This document shows, piece after piece, positions 1-9,950 of a stretch of DNA of 64,000 bases (its first letter is position 1; each line of letters opens with the position of its first letter). The notes below the pieces were generated by a model. It did no database searches. It saw nothing but the letters and a program-made list of their open reading frames with translations, and was not told the origin of the DNA. Origin of the DNA: Yamadazyma tenuis (lineage: Eukaryota > Ascomycota > Pichiomycetes > Serinales > Debaryomycetaceae); NCBI RefSeq assembly GCF_029203305.1, contig NC_089463.1, forward strand, positions 1,133,001 to 1,197,000. The letters run 5' to 3'. Position numbers and translations under genes: made by a program.

Positions 1-617
1 AACCCAACCTTGCCAATATACCCGTCGAGTTCCTTGTCGGAGAGGGTCATCACCGACTCCAAGCTGAGTCCCTGTTGAAACCCCCGCAGTTTCAAGCCGT
101 TATTAAGCTTGCGCATCGCATCATCGAGAACCTCGTCTTTGGTCTGGGACGACAACATCAACAGAATGAGCAACTGGAACCTGAAGGTCCGGGGATCGTT
201 GACCAGCAATTTAGGAGTCATTCCATCAGGTATACGTTCACAGCCCATGAGATCGACCGGAGCAGTGATTTTGGCCCGCATCTCCACAACTTCATTGTAG
301 ATATCTACCCACCTGGGCGGGAACTTGGCGGCAGAGTCCATGTCTTCGTTGCTGGCACGCATGAAGATGTTCGGGAGCTCCTCGATATCGGGCACCTGTT
401 TGTGTTGTTGTAGGTTTTGTGGTGTGGCTTCAGGCTTCACCTCACACGAGATTGAGTGAGGTTCTATTTTCACCTCTATTTCCAGCACCAGCCCGAACTC
501 CAGTTTCACGTCCAGTTTCAAATCTAGCACCACATTCTCTTCCTTCACGCCTTCAGGAACGGGCACTCGCCCTCGCTTAACCGCTGTAGTAGCTTCTTTA
601 ATTCTCCGTTTCGCCAT
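1..617 (-). CDS. NTG1: Endonuclease III-type DNA glycosylase/AP lyase, 5' part only
   Basis: The gene runs off the left edge; ATG is at 617 and about 205 codons are visible. The product family removes oxidised pyrimidines in base-excision repair in nucleus and mitochondria. Residues ~147-165 read FRFQLLI-x-LMLSSQTKDE, the hallmark first helices of Nth/NTG enzymes, followed by an NTG-like stretch ending YIGKVG. The helix-hairpin-helix, catalytic Lys/Asp and iron-sulphur Cys cluster would lie beyond the edge. The N-terminal ~60 residues are basic and then a low-complexity run of alternating Val/Leu/Glu/Lys that looks disordered. The CTG codon at 162-164 sits where human NTHL1 has Ser (recalled, not searched). 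NTG1 and NTG2 cannot be told apart from this fragment. It is divergent from CAT8, 116 bp away. Confidence 0.85.
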   Translation of the reverse strand, partial: MAKRRIKEATTAVKRGRVPVPEGVKEENVVLDLKLDVKLEFGLVLEIEVKIEPHSISCEVKPEATPQNLQQHKQVPDIEELPNIFMRASNEDMDSAAKFPPRWVDIYNEVVEMRAKITAPVDLMGCERIPDGMTPKLLVNDPRTFRFQLLILLMLSSQTKDEVLDDAMRKLNNGLKLRGFQQGLSLESVMTLSDKELDGYIGKVG

Positions 618-677
618 AGTGCCAAAACAAATTCCGCTCCTCCGCGAAGATGAGCCTTCTCACTGTCTCTCACTTTA

Positions 678-684
678 TGACTCA
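678..684 (+). promoter_or_regulatory. TGACTCA (Gcn4/AP-1-type) motif between NTG1 and CAT8
   Basis: A perfect TGACTCA heptamer lies in the 116-bp divergent promoter of NTG1 and CAT8. Gcn4 and other bZIP factors bind this sequence in yeasts. Seen as a motif only; function is inferred. Confidence 0.35.
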
Positions 685-704
685 AAACTAGTCAAATCCA
701 CAAA

Positions 705-712
705 TATATAAA
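705..712 (+). promoter_or_regulatory. TATA-like element upstream of CAT8
   Basis: TATATAAA lies 22 bp before the chosen CAT8 ATG at 734. That spacing is short for a yeast TATA box, so transcription may start inside the reading frame or this may be incidental. Confidence 0.3.
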
Positions 713-733
713 CAGATATTGCACCACCCACCA

Positions 734-3676
734 ATGTCAGACATGGACGAGAGTGGCACCAGCAAGTCACCGTCGCCTACCCCGAGGCCTAAGGCCAAGG
801 CAAAACCCAAACAGTCCACTACCAACACCCGGAAAATCGAACTAGGCTCTGGCAAAAATGCTAGAATCGCCCAGGCATGCGACCGGTGCAGAGCAAAAAA
901 GACAAAGTGCGACGGCAAACAGCCCCAGTGCTCCAACTGTGATGCTATTGGCATCAAGTGTATTGTATCTGATAAGCTCAGTCGAAGGGCGTTCCCAAAG
1001 GGATATACCGAGACTCTTGAAGAGCGGATCCGCCAATTGGAAGCAGAGAACAATCGACTCAGCGGCGTGATAGATTTGCGAGACGAACAGATCAAGGGAT
1101 ACAAAGATATTAACGGCGAAACCATTTCTCTGAAGGTAAATGCAGCTTTTGACAAACTTGCTACTAAAGATGACTATTCTGACGATGAGGAACACCAAAA
1201 TGGCCACAGCCACCAGCACGATGATGGGTGCCAGTGCGGATGTCACACCGAGTCAGTGTTGGCCCATGAGCGGCCGGTATCGATAATGAACGGAGTTCAC
1301 GGCCCTTTGTCCATCACAGACTCTCTTATGTTCACCGATGGAGATGATACCAATAGTTTGCTTAGCACCGACGATGAGCTCATCTCGAACTCGCTCGGTA
1401 GCATTCTTCTCCACAGAAACGAGTTGTTCAACAACGGGGCGAATCCGGCTCCAGGAGCATTTGCTGCTGCCACTGCTATTGAAAAAATGCAGAAGGATCC
1501 CAACTCCAAAGTGCTTTTCGACAAACAACAGATGTTAACGGCTTTGGTGGCAGCCTCGATCCCCAGAAGCACTGAAGAGACGCTTTTCGTGCCGACCTTG
1601 TTGGCGAGTATTTGTCAAACCTATGGCTACGATTCAAAACCTGCAGTTTTGGCTGCAAATGCGATTGGATCTTTGAAAGAAAACTCAAACGAGGTGAACT
1701 CCAACCGGTACCGGAATGAAGTATCTGACCCCAACCTCTTGACATTGATCATGAATAGGCGAAATACCGTTCATTTGGATCCAAACGAGGTGATTCTTTT
1801 CTTGAAACACCTCCAATTGCCCGCGTCCAAAGTTGAGTTAGACCATCTCACCACCATATATTTCCAAGAATGGGGGTCCAATCTCCCGATCTTGAATAAG
1901 AATTCGTTTTTGAGGAGTTACTCGACCCTCATAGATGTTATAGACAGTGGCAGAGTTACCAGCGACCAGTTTGGCTCATCCGAACATGAACCTATAGAAA
2001 AGTTTGGGGCCATTATCGTGGTCATTCTTGCGTTGAGTTTCCTTTCCAACAAGCATGGTTTCTTCAACGCGTCGGAGACTTCAAATGAAGTAGTCGACAA
2101 GTACGTGCGAGACTTGAAGCACTACGATACACTCATTCATGAATTCATCAAACCCAACTGCCTAATTACCGAGACATGCTCAATATTGTCTCTTCAAATC
2201 TTGACGTTATCGTTGCAGTATTGTCTAGCCATTGGTGACGTTTCCACCTGCTACGTGTTGCGTGGTCGGGTCATCACCATGGCCCAACAATTAAGATTAC
2301 ACAGATGTCCAGCAGCCGTTTTAGGTGTAAGTGGAACTAGAGACGATATGAATTTGAGAATTCTTCAACAGGGAGAAAGACGTATTCTTTTCTGGGCAGC
2401 CTACTGCTTGGACGTCTACTGTTCATTGAATTTGGGAGTTCCCAGGCTTCTAAAGGACTACGAAATCGAGTGTGCTCTTCCATTTACTGGAAAGAGCGAA
2501 CAAGATGACGACGAGGAAGAGAACGAAAATATCTTAATCTTGAACAACACCCAGTTAACCATAGTGGGGAAAGTGTCTCGGTACTCTTTGAGCATGATAT
2601 TATATTGCCGAGTTCTTGGAAGCATTTTGGATGGAATATACTCCAGTGCACAAGGCTCTTCCGATGAAGCAGTGCCACTAAAGACAGAGCGGAAATTGGA
2701 GTGCTGGAGACGGGAATTACCAGAAGAGTTGAGATTTGAAATGGGCATGAATGGGTTTTCCTTGAAGTCCGACCAGCCTATCACCGACCATTTGCAAACC
2801 TGCAGCAAACAGCAACTCTGTTTGGTCTTCCTCTATTTCCATGCCCGGATTCTTATCAATTTACCGGTGATTTCCAAGTTTGGAAACCATCACGATGTGG
2901 GACTTTCAACCAAGCAGAAGCTTTACAGAGGTGAGCGTAACAAGAGTTCCATAATGTCCAGTATGACCATGATTCAACAATCGTCTCTTCAAATCTTGGA
3001 AATCTTGAAGGTTTTATTCAATCCATTGAGTTCCAAGTTGTTACCACTTCCCATCAATCTTCCCAGAGAGCATTCGCGCCTCACTTTATTGGTTGCAAAA
3101 GGCACTTTGGAGTACATAAAAGGAGGATCACTTTACCTGGATCTGAAGCAGTTACTACTCGATACAATTCCATTGTTGATCAGGGAAAGCAAGTACGATG
3201 TTCCTGGAGGGTTAACCAAAAATTCAGCCAAATTGATTGAAATGGCCATATTGAGCATTCTTGGATTGCCCCAGAACAAGACGTTGATGCTAAACAAGAA
3301 GAAATTGAACACGATTCCCGTGACAAAAACTGCCGTCAACAGAAGTCCTTCAACACTACAAACCATGACATCGCTGTCGTCCAATGAAAATAATGGATTT
3401 CCCACCGGCAGCATGGATAACAGCTTACCATTCCTTGACTATACGATGGCCGAACTCAGAGTGGATGTGCCCGAAACTACGTCCACCATCGAAGAAGCCA
3501 ATGATGCCAACGACTTTGAAGATCTTTTTGATTTCGATCCTTTCAAGGTCAATTTGAGTCAGAATCTCTTGATCAACGAATTTGCTGCCGATGGATCGTT
3601 GGGACTTGTGCCGTTCCTCAAGGACGAAGAATCCTCGGTTTACGACTTCAACCGTGACGCATCTGCATTATACTAG
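734..3676 (+). CDS. CAT8: Zn2Cys6 gluconeogenesis activator, Cat8-type
   Basis: 980 aa counted from ATG 734; the frame is open a little further upstream but only from a TTG. Residues 49-76 form a canonical CX2CX6CX6CX2CX6C binuclear zinc cluster. It is followed by the linker [19 protein letters not shown], a very close match to the Cat8 linker and coiled-coil start. The middle (~330-700) is a fungal transcription-factor homology region; the C-terminus is acidic with [11 protein letters not shown], activation-domain-like. In S. cerevisiae Cat8 activates gluconeogenic genes through CSRE elements when glucose is gone, downstream of Snf1. The protein is shorter than S. cerevisiae Cat8 (1,433 aa). 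A His/Cys-rich insert near residues 155-172 is unusual. Sip4 is the alternative, but the linker favours Cat8. Confidence 0.88.
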   Translation: MSDMDESGTSKSPSPTPRPKAKAKPKQSTTNTRKIELGSGKNARIAQACDRCRAKKTKCDGKQPQCSNCDAIGIKCIVSDKLSRRAFPKGYTETLEERIRQLEAENNRLSGVIDLRDEQIKGYKDINGETISLKVNAAFDKLATKDDYSDDEEHQNGHSHQHDDGCQCGCHTESVLAHERPVSIMNGVHGPLSITDSLMFTDGDDTNSLLSTDDELISNSLGSILLHRNELFNNGANPAPGAFAAATAIEKMQKDPNSKVLFDKQQMLTALVAASIPRSTEETLFVPTLLASICQTYGYDSKPAVLAANAIGSLKENSNEVNSNRYRNEVSDPNLLTLIMNRRNTVHLDPNEVILFLKHLQLPASKVELDHLTTIYFQEWGSNLPILNKNSFLRSYSTLIDVIDSGRVTSDQFGSSEHEPIEKFGAIIVVILALSFLSNKHGFFNASETSNEVVDKYVRDLKHYDTLIHEFIKPNCLITETCSILSLQILTLSLQYCLAIGDVSTCYVLRGRVITMAQQLRLHRCPAAVLGVSGTRDDMNLRILQQGERRILFWAAYCLDVYCSLNLGVPRLLKDYEIECALPFTGKSEQDDDEEENENILILNNTQLTIVGKVSRYSLSMILYCRVLGSILDGIYSSAQGSSDEAVPLKTERKLECWRRELPEELRFEMGMNGFSLKSDQPITDHLQTCSKQQLCLVFLYFHARILINLPVISKFGNHHDVGLSTKQKLYRGERNKSSIMSSMTMIQQSSLQILEILKVLFNPLSSKLLPLPINLPREHSRLTLLVAKGTLEYIKGGSLYLDLKQLLLDTIPLLIRESKYDVPGGLTKNSAKLIEMAILSILGLPQNKTLMLNKKKLNTIPVTKTAVNRSPSTLQTMTSLSSNENNGFPTGSMDNSLPFLDYTMAELRVDVPETTSTIEEANDANDFEDLFDFDPFKVNLSQNLLINEFAADGSLGLVPFLKDEESSVYDFNRDASALY

Positions 3677-3793
3677 TTTAATGACCAATGATATTTTATT
3701 AATAAACTCTATTACTGACAAATAACATGCCTCGTAAGTGTCTCCACATTTGATATTCGGCTCCGAAAAAACTCCGAGCGCAGTCGCGAAAAC

Positions 3794-3800
3794 TATAAAA
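3794..3800 (+). promoter_or_regulatory. TATA-like element before the methyltransferase gene
   Basis: TATAAAA lies 45 bp upstream of the ATG at 3845, a usable TATA spacing. Motif seen; activity inferred. Confidence 0.4.
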
Positions 3801-3844
3801 CCTGGAGAAACTGCCCAAGAGCTGGAGAAACTACAAATAATAAA

Positions 3845-4753
3845 ATGGCTACATTCTCCAAGACCGGATTCAAGACTTTGAACTACAACTCGTTTCGTCC
3901 GAGGTACCCTCCGTCCTTTTACCAACTTTTGGCCAAGTACGCGACGGGTTCTGACTCGCCAAAACCTATTCAAAGAACCTTGGATATAGGATGTGGAACT
4001 GGAATTGCAACCTACGATCTACTCAACATCTCCGAAAACGTCGTGGGGTTGGACTTGTCGCCATCTATGGTGCAAACGTGCAACGACTTGAAGGCCCAAC
4101 GTTGTGAGGAATTGGGAATTAAGGACCAATCTCGTGTTTCATTTGTGGAGGGAGATATCGACAGTTTACCTACAAACGAGAAGTTCGACTTGATCACGGC
4201 CGCACAGTGCCTTCACTGGTCGAGTGACTTCCCAAAGTTCTTTAAGCGGATTCACGAGATCCTCAAGCCCGGTGGGACGTTAGCTTACTGGTACTACGTG
4301 GATCCGATATTTGTAAATGATTCTCCAGAAGCTTTGCAAAAGGCAAAGAAAATCTACTTCAAGTACGCCTACGATGACCCCAACCTCATGGGACCACACT
4401 GGGAGCAACCGGGCCGAAATGTTATTAAGAACTGCTATGTGGATGTTAACAAGCACATTCCTAAAGAAGCTTTCACCGACGTGACCATCGACTCGTACTA
4501 TCCTCTGGTGGACGCGTACGTGCCTCCTTCGGACGACAAGAACCTTGTTTTGGTCAAGCCTGGGGTGGGCATAAAAGCCATGGAAAAGTATTTTAGTACT
4601 TATAGTGGATACCATAACCTTTTAGCGGTCAACAAGGATTCAACGTTTATTGACGACTATGCCAAAGAATTGAAGGAAGCCACCGGATGGACCGACGACA
4701 CCAAGTTAGATATGGTGTGGAACACCGGTTACACGTTCTTGAAGAAGGCCTGA
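3845..4753 (+). CDS. TMT1: SAM-dependent methyltransferase, trans-aconitate methyltransferase-like
   Basis: 302 aa. SAM-binding motif I is LDIGCGTG at residues 46-53, with an acidic residue at the end of strand 2 (VVGLDLS). Further methyltransferase landmarks are ITAAQCLHWSSDF and LKPGGTLAYW. The N-terminal block with YNSFRPRYPPSFY resembles S. cerevisiae Tmt1, which methylates trans-aconitate and 3-isopropylmalate in the cytosol. The related Crg1 family shares this fold, so the substrate is not settled by sequence. No signal peptide or membrane segment. A TATA-like element sits 45 bp upstream. Confidence 0.7.
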   Translation: MATFSKTGFKTLNYNSFRPRYPPSFYQLLAKYATGSDSPKPIQRTLDIGCGTGIATYDLLNISENVVGLDLSPSMVQTCNDLKAQRCEELGIKDQSRVSFVEGDIDSLPTNEKFDLITAAQCLHWSSDFPKFFKRIHEILKPGGTLAYWYYVDPIFVNDSPEALQKAKKIYFKYAYDDPNLMGPHWEQPGRNVIKNCYVDVNKHIPKEAFTDVTIDSYYPLVDAYVPPSDDKNLVLVKPGVGIKAMEKYFSTYSGYHNLLAVNKDSTFIDDYAKELKEATGWTDDTKLDMVWNTGYTFLKKA

Positions 4754-4814
4754 GAATTCTGACTATTTATAATTCAATATATACCCTATGAAGTGAATCC
4801 GCGCATTCGCGTTT

Positions 4815-5753
4815 ATGGACGTACATCTTAACTTCATAATGCTATTTGTTATTCCCTCATCAGTAGTACGAGTGATAGCCGGCTCGTTCCTCCTATGGGT
4901 TCTCTTATCTACCATAATCCCTCAGGCGATCACCAAATTCCGTGATCCATCGGTCAAAGCCAACTCATTCTCGGGGCCAGTTTATCCCTACACATCTATA
5001 ACTCCATTTGATTCGGTGCCAATCCGCAACAGCACCGTCTATTATGTCATTGGCCATCCTGACGATGAGGTGATGTTTTTCTCCCCGTCAATTCTCGAGC
5101 TTTCCAAGCCTATTTACCACAATACCCTCAAGCTCATCTGTTTGTCTGTGGGGGATGCAGTAGACTCAAGTTACGGACCAATTCGTAGCAGAGAATTACA
5201 CGAGTCAGCCAGGATCCTAGGTCTACACCATGATGACGTGGTAGTGGCTGATGAGTTCAAGGATGGTATGGACGAGACGTGGGACCATTCACGTATCAGC
5301 CAGGTGTTGTCTCACCACATCAGTGAAAAGTCCAACGTGGTGATAGTGACGTTTGACGAACTAGGGGTCTCTGGCCACCCCAACCACATTTCTTTGTACC
5401 ACGGATGCCGAATGTTTGTGCAATCATCCACAAATATAAGTATGTACAAATTGAAGACACTCAACTTTTTGGAAAAGTACTCTTTCACGGTGCTCACCAA
5501 CATCGAGTTAATGGTGGACCACGTTCTGCAGTTGGTGTTGAGCAAAATCCTCAAGTTCAACATCAACATCGGCATCAGCTTGTTCAACACGCCCAAAAAT
5601 GCTACAGGTACCAAAATATATTCTGATTTAAATATGTTAAGTGTTAGCTATGCTGCCATGGCCTACGGACACTTTTCGCAGATGGTGTGGTTCCGGTACG
5701 GGTGGTTGGTCTTCAGTCGGTACTTGACCTTTAATCACCTCATAGAGGCATAA
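4815..5753 (+). CDS. GPI12: N-acetylglucosaminyl-phosphatidylinositol de-N-acetylase (PIG-L family)
   Basis: 312 aa. The enzyme removes acetate from GlcNAc-PI in the second step of GPI-anchor synthesis at the cytosolic face of the ER. A hydrophobic N-terminal segment (residues ~7-36) is the expected single membrane anchor. The zinc-binding HPDDE motif is at residues 81-85 (GHPDDEVMFFSPS) and the second metal motif HPNH at 188-191; RSREL follows a GPI turn as in family members. Length is near the S. cerevisiae protein (304 aa). A second in-frame ATG at 4839 would shorten the N-terminus by 8 residues. It is convergent with ARP6, 30 bp apart. Confidence 0.9.
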   Translation: MDVHLNFIMLFVIPSSVVRVIAGSFLLWVLLSTIIPQAITKFRDPSVKANSFSGPVYPYTSITPFDSVPIRNSTVYYVIGHPDDEVMFFSPSILELSKPIYHNTLKLICLSVGDAVDSSYGPIRSRELHESARILGLHHDDVVVADEFKDGMDETWDHSRISQVLSHHISEKSNVVIVTFDELGVSGHPNHISLYHGCRMFVQSSTNISMYKLKTLNFLEKYSFTVLTNIELMVDHVLQLVLSKILKFNINIGISLFNTPKNATGTKIYSDLNMLSVSYAAMAYGHFSQMVWFRYGWLVFSRYLTFNHLIEA

Positions 5754-5783
5754 TACCATAGCACATTTACATTCATAATGACA

Positions 5784-6983
5784 TTAAACGTTTCGGAATC
5801 CAAACTGAGTCTGGCACCAATTGGACCCATGCTCGTAGTACTCCTGCTTGGAGATGGTGACTTTATCTATAATTTCACTCTGACATAACTCAGCGCCGCC
5901 GTACCAGCTGGCCACATCGGGCTTGTGGTCTCCGCTGGAAACCACCTGTACTTTCCAGTCCAGGGGGAGCTCTTTGGCCAATTCATCTTCAAGTCGAGTA
6001 CTAAACCCGGGTACTAAACTGGTACCTCCCACCACCGTGATATTTTGCAGTAGTAACGGTCTTGCAACCACTGGAGATGTCATGATGGCCTCCACCACCA
6101 AGTCAGTCAAGTTTTTAATGGGGGCCGTTTGAAGAATTGCACTGGTGGACGGAGCGTTATCAAAGATGATTTCAGGTCTATAGAGCGATTCAGGCACCAC
6201 AAACCTCTCGTCTGTAAGTACAAGACTCTGAAGGTCTCCCGCCCCACGCTGGCCCAGCTGCCGCACGTACCCGGTGGTGGTGGTCTTGAAATCTGGTAAA
6301 ACAAACTCACATTCGTGGGCAAGCTTTTTCTTGAGGGCAGCCCCAAAGTCCTGGGCCATAAAACAGGTGGATTCCTTGATGGTATTTATAAGCACTGGCT
6401 CATCCAGAATATCGTAGTGCCGGAACGAGATTATTTCTCGCAAGAGTCCGTTCAAGGCCCTTCCTCCAATCGGTAATTTCCTGACACCCTTCCAGTATAC
6501 CGATTGATAGATGATGGGAACTATCCAAGTAGCACTAAACCCACAGTCCACCACGAGACTAAAGTCGGGATCACCTGCATACGTCCACGGCACCAAAGAA
6601 GGGGCGATACATCGGTAGTAACTGCCAAACCCGTACTCTTCAAATACGATTTGGTCTGTGTTCATCGAGAGCTGAGGTAACTGGAACGGCGTCTCCGTGA
6701 GCACCAAGCCCAAGTCGGTGGGATTGATATCTTTTTTGGATAATAGGTCAAACGTGTAGTCCCACACGGGTTTTTCTGTTTCCCACGACGTGAGGTGACC
6801 CTGTTCATGAGGTCTTTTGAATATCAACCCGCTGTGGTTGTTGGTAGATATGTAGTCACTACCGATATAAAGGCTTCCATCCTTGGCCTTGGAAATGGCG
6901 TTGTGCTGAATGGTAGGCTCGTTCAGCTCGGCAAATCCGGCCTTGACGCTGTAGCTTCCGTTGTCAACCACAAGATATGTCAT
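5784..6983 (-). CDS. ARP6: Actin-related protein 6, SWR1 chromatin-remodelling subunit
   Basis: 399 aa. The actin-fold phosphate loop appears as VVDNGSYSVKAGFA at the N-terminus, and the second nucleotide-binding segment as VVDCGFSATWIVP. The Arp6-specific FKRPHEQGHLTSWE follows early. The C-terminal half has the actin VVGGTSLVPGF loop and ends with an Arp6-like EYYEHGSNW segment. Arp6 with Swc6 forms a module of SWR1, which deposits histone H2A.Z. Slightly shorter than the S. cerevisiae protein (438 aa). Divergent from LDB19 across ~720 bp. Confidence 0.88.
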   Translation of the reverse strand: MTYLVVDNGSYSVKAGFAELNEPTIQHNAISKAKDGSLYIGSDYISTNNHSGLIFKRPHEQGHLTSWETEKPVWDYTFDLLSKKDINPTDLGLVLTETPFQLPQLSMNTDQIVFEEYGFGSYYRCIAPSLVPWTYAGDPDFSLVVDCGFSATWIVPIIYQSVYWKGVRKLPIGGRALNGLLREIISFRHYDILDEPVLINTIKESTCFMAQDFGAALKKKLAHECEFVLPDFKTTTTGYVRQLGQRGAGDLQSLVLTDERFVVPESLYRPEIIFDNAPSTSAILQTAPIKNLTDLVVEAIMTSPVVARPLLLQNITVVGGTSLVPGFSTRLEDELAKELPLDWKVQVVSSGDHKPDVASWYGGAELCQSEIIDKVTISKQEYYEHGSNWCQTQFGFRNV

Positions 6984-7701
6984 ATATAGAAGGGTAAGTG
7001 AATGTTAGGATGCGCGAACTTAGATTTTCACAATGTGTGCGTAAATGGATTGTGCGAAGAGAACCATGGTAGATACAAGCGTCAAGTGCCAAGCGCTAAG
7101 TGTAGTTTTGGTGGTGCAGCACCCGGGAAATACCTCACCCGACCTCCGGCTCAGGCCCGATCTTCGCCGCCCCTCTTGCGTCATTATCTGCGCAAATGGT
7201 GTTCCAGTGCATGAAATCCTTTGGATGCGAAATTCCATAAATTGTGCAGCCCAACCGGGGCGCCGGTAAATGTCGCACCCCGCTCATACAACGGAGAGAG
7301 GTATGTAATTATTGACTACACCACCAGAATTTGCCCAAAAAAAAGCACGTACCTAGATATACCACCTACCACCAGCCATATTTCTCCACAACCTACCTCC
7401 CGTTCTCGCGGTTGGGCTTTTCCCATATATACCCCCGGGAGGAACCACGCGACATTGTCGCGCTGCACGCCGGATCGCGTTGTTTCGGCCTCCAGGCCAT
7501 CACCAAGTGTGGATTCGGTATACCGATATCAGTATTTTACACTGCATTGTAAACAAGTTGCTTTTCAAGCTTATCAACCGCCCCTAACGCATCGCCCATA
7601 AATAAGCCCCCCATCCTTTCCAAATCAACCTTTATATTTGTGCCTATATTGTCTGTGCTTCCTATACATCTGGCTCGTGATTGATTACTCGTCAACCCCA
7701 A
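6984..7701. other. Intergenic region, divergent ARP6/LDB19 promoter
   Basis: 718 bp without a convincing gene. The long frames inside start at GTG or TTG and have no recognisable content. The sequence is fairly GC-rich with several CCGG/CCCGGG-type stretches (7120-7150, 7435-7445), an A8 tract at ~7335 and a TATATA at ~7424. It most likely holds both promoters and a long LDB19 leader. No tRNA-like structure seen. Confidence 0.5.
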
Positions 7702-9687
7702 ATGTCCATCTTCAATAAGATACACCCACCCGAGCCCAAGCTCCCCACAGCCGTGGCCCACACGACGGCCAGCATCGCCAGCCTGCTCAGTCACCACGGC
7801 CATCATCCCCTTCACCACCCCGAGCCTGCCAAACCAGTTGCCTCACAAATGGACCTTGCTATTGAGCTCGAATCTCCTCCAGCAGTTTTATACGGGCACG
7901 AGACCGAGCTGACAGGTTCCATCGTGTCGGGACTCCTTTGGATCAACGCCCAGGAGGTTGCTGATGTGGTTTCCGTCACCTTGTCGCTCGTGCAAACCAT
8001 TCACCTTTCCCGGCCATTTCTCCTCTCTTCGCCGTCAGTGCAATCGTGCAAAGAATGCAATACCCGAGAAAACGTGCTAGCCCGGTGGGACGTGGTGACG
8101 GCTCGGTCGTCGTTCGCCCCCGGCTCCCACGCATACCCGTTTTCCCATCTTTTACCGGGAGCTTTACCTCCCTCCAGCAAGCTTGGGTCCAAAACCTCCA
8201 CTTCGTATATCAAGTACGAATTAGTGGCCGAAGCCGTTGTGTACGCGGCCCCCGTGCCCGTCAAGGTGATGCTCCCGCTACACATCACACGGCTGGTGCT
8301 AAAGGGCCCCGACCGAAACTCTCTAAGAGTGTTTCCTCCTACCGACGTACGAGCTTCAGCCGTGCTCCCCAACGTGGTGTACCCCAAATCAACCTTCCCA
8401 GTGGAGTTACGTCTCGACAACATGAACAGCAAGTCGGGCGACCGGCGGTGGAGAATGAGGAAGTTGGCGTGGAGAATCGAAGAAACTTGCAAAGTTAGGG
8501 CCTTCTGTTGTCCTAAGCACCAGTCCAAGCTCCGGACCTCTGAGGACGCCCAACGGCGATCAAAGGTGTTGACACCCAAACTGAAGGCCGGTGCCCACCA
8601 CAGCACCATCCAAACCACCGTAATGTTGGCTCCAGATACGTCTGTCATCGAAGAGTCGGGTGGCCGCGACCCCGAAAACCTGGCGTCTGGGCTTAATGGG
8701 GCCCCAGCGGTGGCAGTGGACACAGAGGAGGTAGAACAGAGTGCCCCGACACGCGCGGTGGAGAATTTCGACGAGGACTTTGGCTCTCGAGCCAGAGGAG
8801 CGTCTGAAAGCTCCCACGGGCCTCGTGTCAGAGGTGGTTCCGAAAGCTCCAATGCCCCCAGCCCCAGCCCTGCTTCCACCCCTCACACCACTCCCGGCTC
8901 CCCCGATGACCTCCACCTCTACGTCTCCGAAACCAGAACTGTCTCCCACGGCGACCTCAAATCTGGTTGGAAGTCCGACTTTGCAGCCACCGGCAAAATC
9001 GATCTTGTGGCCAACATCAACTGCATGAATGTTTCCACCGGACTTGTGAAAACAACCACCCGGGCCTCGAGCCTCGACCCAGGTGATCTTTATGACAACC
9101 TTCGTCACGGGGCCAACTTGTCCTGCGATATTGACGATCCTAATGAAGGAATCTTTGTTTCCCACTTGCTCAACATTGAGGTAATAGTGGCAGAAGAGAC
9201 CATTCCTGTCAAGAAGAAACGCGTCAAAAGTAGCCGGGACCTCACGCTTGAACCCACAAGTTCCGCCAGCTCGCAAACGGCAGACGAGGCGACCTCCTCC
9301 TCCAGCCCTCTGCAAGCGATGGGGACCCCCACCGGCGCTGCCCGGGTGTTGAGAATGCAATTCAAGTTGAATATCACTGAACGGTCGGGGCTTGGAATCG
9401 CGTGGGACGACGAAGTTCCTCCCACGTACGAAGACGTCCGCACCCTATCTCCTCCCACGTACGAGTCGTCGGCCAGTGCCACCCCTCAAAGCAGGGGCTT
9501 GCAGCCAGGGTCTAGCGAGTTGCAGCCACAGTCTTCTGACTCCAGTCCATTGGCCGAGCCTCCTTCGGCGGTGCTACGTACCCCCGGAATCTTGTATGGG
9601 ATCGGGAGCACCCCAGGAATGTCCATACACGTCGACTCTATTGACAACATGCTTGTTGAAGATAGAATCCAGGATTTGAGGTTGTAG
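7702..9687 (+). CDS. LDB19: Arrestin-related Rsp5 adaptor, Ldb19/Art1-like
   Basis: 661 aa from ATG 7702 (the open frame starts at a TTG at 7681). Residues ~50-280 look like an arrestin fold: beta-rich, with the Ldb19-family segment around CKEC and the stretch FAPGSHAYPFSHLLPG. The C-terminal half is Ser/Pro-rich and carries two PPTY motifs at 573-576 and 584-587, the PY motifs that bind WW domains of the ubiquitin ligase Rsp5. In S. cerevisiae Art1 brings Rsp5 to plasma-membrane transporters such as Can1 and Mup1 for endocytosis, and is controlled by TORC1/Npr1 phosphorylation of its tail. Shorter than the S. cerevisiae protein (818 aa). Long antisense frames here are composition artefacts. 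Confidence 0.78.
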   Translation: MSIFNKIHPPEPKLPTAVAHTTASIASLLSHHGHHPLHHPEPAKPVASQMDLAIELESPPAVLYGHETELTGSIVSGLLWINAQEVADVVSVTLSLVQTIHLSRPFLLSSPSVQSCKECNTRENVLARWDVVTARSSFAPGSHAYPFSHLLPGALPPSSKLGSKTSTSYIKYELVAEAVVYAAPVPVKVMLPLHITRLVLKGPDRNSLRVFPPTDVRASAVLPNVVYPKSTFPVELRLDNMNSKSGDRRWRMRKLAWRIEETCKVRAFCCPKHQSKLRTSEDAQRRSKVLTPKLKAGAHHSTIQTTVMLAPDTSVIEESGGRDPENLASGLNGAPAVAVDTEEVEQSAPTRAVENFDEDFGSRARGASESSHGPRVRGGSESSNAPSPSPASTPHTTPGSPDDLHLYVSETRTVSHGDLKSGWKSDFAATGKIDLVANINCMNVSTGLVKTTTRASSLDPGDLYDNLRHGANLSCDIDDPNEGIFVSHLLNIEVIVAEETIPVKKKRVKSSRDLTLEPTSSASSQTADEATSSSSPLQAMGTPTGAARVLRMQFKLNITERSGLGIAWDDEVPPTYEDVRTLSPPTYESSASATPQSRGLQPGSSELQPQSSDSSPLAEPPSAVLRTPGILYGIGSTPGMSIHVDSIDNMLVEDRIQDLRL

Positions 9688-9771
9688 TCAGCCGTTCGCA
9701 GAGAACGTCTGAAAACACCAGAGAGTGGGCAGAGCCCGAGACTCTATAGAGAAATTACGATATCCATGTCT

Positions 9772-9778
9772 TATAAAT
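9772..9778 (+). promoter_or_regulatory. TATA-like element upstream of the PAS kinase
   Basis: TATAAAT lies ~173 bp before the ATG at 9951 in a pyrimidine-rich promoter. Motif only. Confidence 0.3.
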
Positions 9779-9950
9779 CCTTCTACCAACCCTCTACCAG
9801 CCCTCTACAAAAAATACTTCTAATCTTACTCTTGACCCCAACTGTCAAACACCTTCTCCCAGATTTGCACCCACATCTTAGGTTTGCGCGACAAAAAATT
9901 TCAAGGAACATCAAACATCGCAGAGGGTTCGATTCGGTATCACATACACC

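Noticed and set aside
7221..7601. 126-codon frame in the ARP6-LDB19 intergene
   Set aside because: It begins at TTG, has no motif, and lies where promoter and leader are expected.
8001..8879. 292-codon frame antisense to LDB19 (and a 266-codon one at 8560-9360)
   Set aside because: The sense strand encodes an arrestin-like protein with PY motifs. The antisense frames have no family signal and reflect GC-rich codon composition.
9926..9936. GGTTCGATTCG resembling a tRNA B box
   Set aside because: No A box, no acceptor or anticodon stems can be drawn around it; it is in the PAS-kinase leader.
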